Shown here: in pieces, positions 62,170 through 64,000 of the stretch
Numbering within the stretch: position 1 is the stretch's first letter
Layout: every line of letters begins with the position of its first letter
Origin: Setophaga petechia
Lineage: Eukaryota > Chordata > Aves > Passeriformes > Parulidae
NCBI GenBank assembly: GCA_024362935.1
Contig: JANCRA010000005.1
Span: 23,830,235-23,894,234, forward strand
Reading direction: 5' to 3'
DNA: 64,000 nucleotides
Notes under the pieces: generated by a model
What the model was told of the DNA's origin: nothing
Seen by the model: the letters and a program-made list of their open reading frames with translations, nothing else
Database searches by the model: none
Made by a program: the position numbers and the translations under genes

Positions 62170-62389
62170 ATGGAGCAGCCCCCGGCGGCGGAGGAGTGGC
62201 AAGGGGCGACCCAGAAGAGGAAGGCCTGGGCCAAGAGCCGCGACTCCTGGCAGGCGTCGGAAGCGGAGGATTTCGCGGCAGCGGCGCTGGCCCGCGGCGA
62301 GGAGGAGGAGGAGGAGGAAGAAGAAGAGGAGGAAGAGGAGGAGGAGGAGGATCTCGGCGGCGGCGAGCTGCCGCTGGCCGCAGGAGCAG
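62170..62389 (+). CDS. ITPRID2: ITPRID2 coding exon 1 (residues 1-73 plus first base of codon 74)
   Basis: This is the N terminus of ITPRID2 (SSFA2/KRAP), a cytoplasmic actin-associated protein of about 1,250 residues that binds IP3 receptors and positions them for calcium release. The call rests on the N-terminal pattern W10-Q, then [19 protein letters not shown] (residues 16-34), followed by an acidic run and an exon carrying NEKIAIWLKDC. This is the order I remember in mammalian ITPRID2; the relatives ITPRID1 and TESPA1 differ here. A 17-residue Glu run occupies 44-60, encoded by GAG/GAA. The start is the first in-frame ATG after the acceptor at 62110; its context is moderate (C at -3, G at +4). 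The donor CAG|GTCAGT follows at 62390 in phase 1. Only the first ~7% of the protein is in the window. Confidence 0.88.
62299..62349 (+). repeat. GAG/GAA trinucleotide repeat coding Glu17
   Basis: Seventeen consecutive Glu codons (13 GAG, 4 GAA) lie inside the first ITPRID2 coding exon. The run is longer and purer than the mixed Asp/Glu stretch I remember at this place in mammals, which suggests slippage expansion. Probably variable between individuals. Confidence 0.85.
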
Positions 62390-62487
62390 GTCAGTGCCGG
62401 GGGCAGCAGCCCGCGGGCCACCGGGACCCCGCCGGGCGGCCTCGCTGTTACTGACTGTCGGCTTCTCTCTCCTGCTCTGCCCCTTAG
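62390..62487 (+). other. ITPRID2: ITPRID2 intron of 98 bp
   Basis: GT-AG intron with donor GTCAGT, a good branch-site match TTACTGAC (branch A at ~62454, 33 nt before the acceptor end) and pyrimidine-rich CTCTCTCCTGCTCTGCCCC leading to TTAG. Reading through from the first coding exon hits TGA-terminated sequence after ~22 codons (ending at 62454), so retention would give a short truncated product. Confidence 0.8.
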
Positions 62488-62539
62488 GCTGCCACAGCGT
62501 TCCCAACGAGAAGATCGCGATATGGCTGAAGGACTGCAG
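62488..62539 (+). CDS. ITPRID2: ITPRID2 coding exon 2 (residues 74-90 plus two bases of codon 91)
   Basis: A 52-nt exon completing Gly74 across the junction and reading CHSVPNEKIAIWLKDC, with the final AG beginning an Arg codon. NEKIAIWLKDC(R) is the start of the conserved block shared by ITPRID1, ITPRID2 and TESPA1, in which the IP3-receptor-binding region lies. The entry phase (1) fits the preceding exon and the exit phase is 2. The donor is CAG|GTGGGT at 62540. The following exon, expected to continue with the conserved domain, is not within the window. Confidence 0.88.
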
Positions 62540-64000
62540 GTGGGTGCACCCGCCGGCGGGTCGCTGCGGCAGCGCAGGGAGGCAGGGAGGGAGGCGGCCC
62601 CGGCGGGCACGGCCGCGCTGCGGAGCGGGCACCGGCGCTGGCACCGCCGCTCCTCCGGCCGGGCTGCGCCGGGAGCCCGCGTGGCCACAGGGGAGCTGGC
62701 GCTCGGCACCGCTCCTCTCCTTGGCGTCTCATTAATGCTTCCAGCCGCCGGGGGAGGAACTCAGCAGAGGGTCAGGAAGGCAGCGTTACTTAGGAAGCTG
62801 CAGTGGTTCTCACCGAGGGGCTCCAGTTTAAAGCTTCCACTGTTTCCTTGCCTGGTTTTTGGTGCAGGTTTCAAGAAACGGTGCTTCCGCGGAATGACCT
62901 CTGTGCTTACTTCACTTCAGGAGTGATGCCACAGTTTAGACTAACTTGATTTATCTGAGTCTCTTAACTTGAGGCATTGGTATATGTATTCTGCGTTTCT
63001 ATTACTGTTGCAAAATAATCTTTGGTGTTTAGAACAGGTATTGGTGGAATTACTTCTTCCTCATCCTCATTCACATAAAAGCACAAATGCTACATCAGTA
63101 GCAGCTGCTTTTGTCCTGTCTTTTTCTCCATTCAGTCCTATCAGCCCTTGGAGGCAGAGTTGATGGGGAGAAGCTAACAATTAGCTTTCCAGTAGCTGAC
63201 AATGACATTTCAAGACCTCTGCTATTTGATATTTCTGGTTTCTTTCTCCTTTTAAGAGCAGCTACATTAAGGCAAAAATTTACCACTGAGATTAGTTGTG
63301 CCTTTGTGATCTTTTGATCCAGTAAGCAACTGACTGATCTTACTCTGCAACTGAAATGTGGGTTGTTTTATAGCTACAGGATCCTCCATATAGTTTTCCT
63401 CAGATCTTTACAGGCTGTGCCTTGGATAGGGTGTTGGTAGCTACAGGATTGAAACCATACTAATCCCTAAAATACAATGTCTGTCTGTAGATCTGACAGA
63501 CCATTCTTCCAAAATGCTAGAATGGGAGAATATTTTCCTGAATTTACCTCAGACCTGGTGTCCCATTGGTCTACTAAACAGTTTTCTTAAAATCAGTATT
63601 ACGAATTCAGTGCTTTATTGGAAGTATTTTTTGAGTGGGGAGGGCAAAAAATGTAAGGATTGGAGGGGAAAGAGGCCATTGGGGAAGATATTCTTCCTGA
63701 TGCTGCACTGCCACTATGTCTAAATCTGCAGGATTTCTGTCTGGAACCTTCCCTGGCCCTGTAGTCCCTAACACTTCCGTACAGAATTTAAGGAATAGCA
63801 CAAAGCTGCAAACTGACAACATGAACATCTAATAGATGGCCTAAATGCTTGAGTACTAACACAAAGCTTGCAGTTTCATACACGTGCTTTGGTAACTATC
63901 TGTTGTTAAAACTGGCACCACACATTTCTGTGGAATGTGTTTACATCTCTGGCGGTTGATTCCCAAAATATGGGCATCTTGTTTTACAAATAACAAATGA
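62540..64000 (+). other. ITPRID2: ITPRID2 intron, 5' part
   Basis: It starts in the CpG island (to ~62.73 kb) and then becomes ordinary AT-leaning sequence. Large open frames on both strands across 61.6-62.9 kb are products of GC-rich composition and are not genes. I see no further ITPRID2 exon, repeat or RNA gene up to the window edge. Confidence 0.75.

Larger units (their letters stand above)
61560..62730 (+). promoter_or_regulatory. ITPRID2: CpG-island promoter of ITPRID2
   Basis: A sharp rise to very high GC and dense CpG spans ~1.1 kb over the first exons. Promoter motifs visible upstream of the first proposed splice donor are GTCACGTGGC (61733-61742; a CACGTG E-box of the USF/MYC/TFEB type) and GAGGAAGT (ETS core GGAAGT at ~61764-61769). 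Several GC boxes (GGGGCGG) lie further right. There is no TATA box, as expected for this promoter class. A 13-bp tandem duplication (CGACCCCGCATCC) sits at 61636-61661. The start site is probably in 61.74-61.83 kb, inferred from the donor position. Confidence 0.8.

Noticed and set aside
61354..62926. Several 130-310-codon frames on both strands in the CpG island
   Set aside because: Very high GC removes stop codons in every frame. Products are low-complexity Ala/Pro/Arg/Gly. Only the frame with ITPRID2 identity and matching splice sites is supported.
1..64000. tRNA, rRNA, CRISPR, bacterial operon, phage or endogenous retrovirus content
   Set aside because: No tRNA B-box with paired stems, no spaced direct repeats, no operon-like frames, and no LTR pair or gag/pol/env-like frame was recognised.

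Overview
This is vertebrate, most likely avian, genomic DNA. The evidence is a CR1 LINE 3' end of the bird type (35.26-35.53 kb), few other interspersed repeats, many short A/T- and T/G-rich tracts, and split genes with GT-AG introns and a CpG-island promoter. The sequence does not identify the species. There are no prokaryotic operons, CRISPR arrays, tRNAs or rRNAs.

Layout: about 61 kb, from the left edge to ~61.5 kb, is gene desert. No open frame there looks like a real gene. Inside it are a broad CpG-rich zone (5.29-7.40 kb, with a satellite island at 8.33-8.59 kb), a 23-bp GC-rich minisatellite (7.03-7.25 kb), one clear and two weaker CR1 fragments, simple repeats, a strong G-quadruplex motif at 28.26 kb, and several hairpins. 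The largest hairpin is an inverted repeat with 56-bp arms at 48.54-48.68 kb.

The only gene I can support begins at the right end, on the plus strand. A ~1.1-kb CpG island (61.56-62.73 kb) contains a probable noncoding first exon, then a coding exon (62170-62389) and a 52-nt coding exon (62488-62539). Together these encode the first ~90 residues of ITPRID2 (also SSFA2/KRAP), which links IP3 receptors to actin. The rest of the gene lies beyond the window, and 62540-64000 is intron.

In mammals the gene upstream of ITPRID2 is NEUROD1, separated from it by a long intergenic interval. If that order holds here, this window is the ITPRID2-proximal part of that interval. The CpG-rich zone at 5-8.6 kb, with a CTCF-like motif, a paired homeodomain site and a NeuroD-type E-box, is then the best candidate for a distal regulatory or boundary element. 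I did not find NEUROD1 in the window. I see no exotic gene system. The points most worth checking are the 56-bp-arm hairpin, the CpG-rich zone with its minisatellite, and an upstream ORF that would be created by splicing in ITPRID2.
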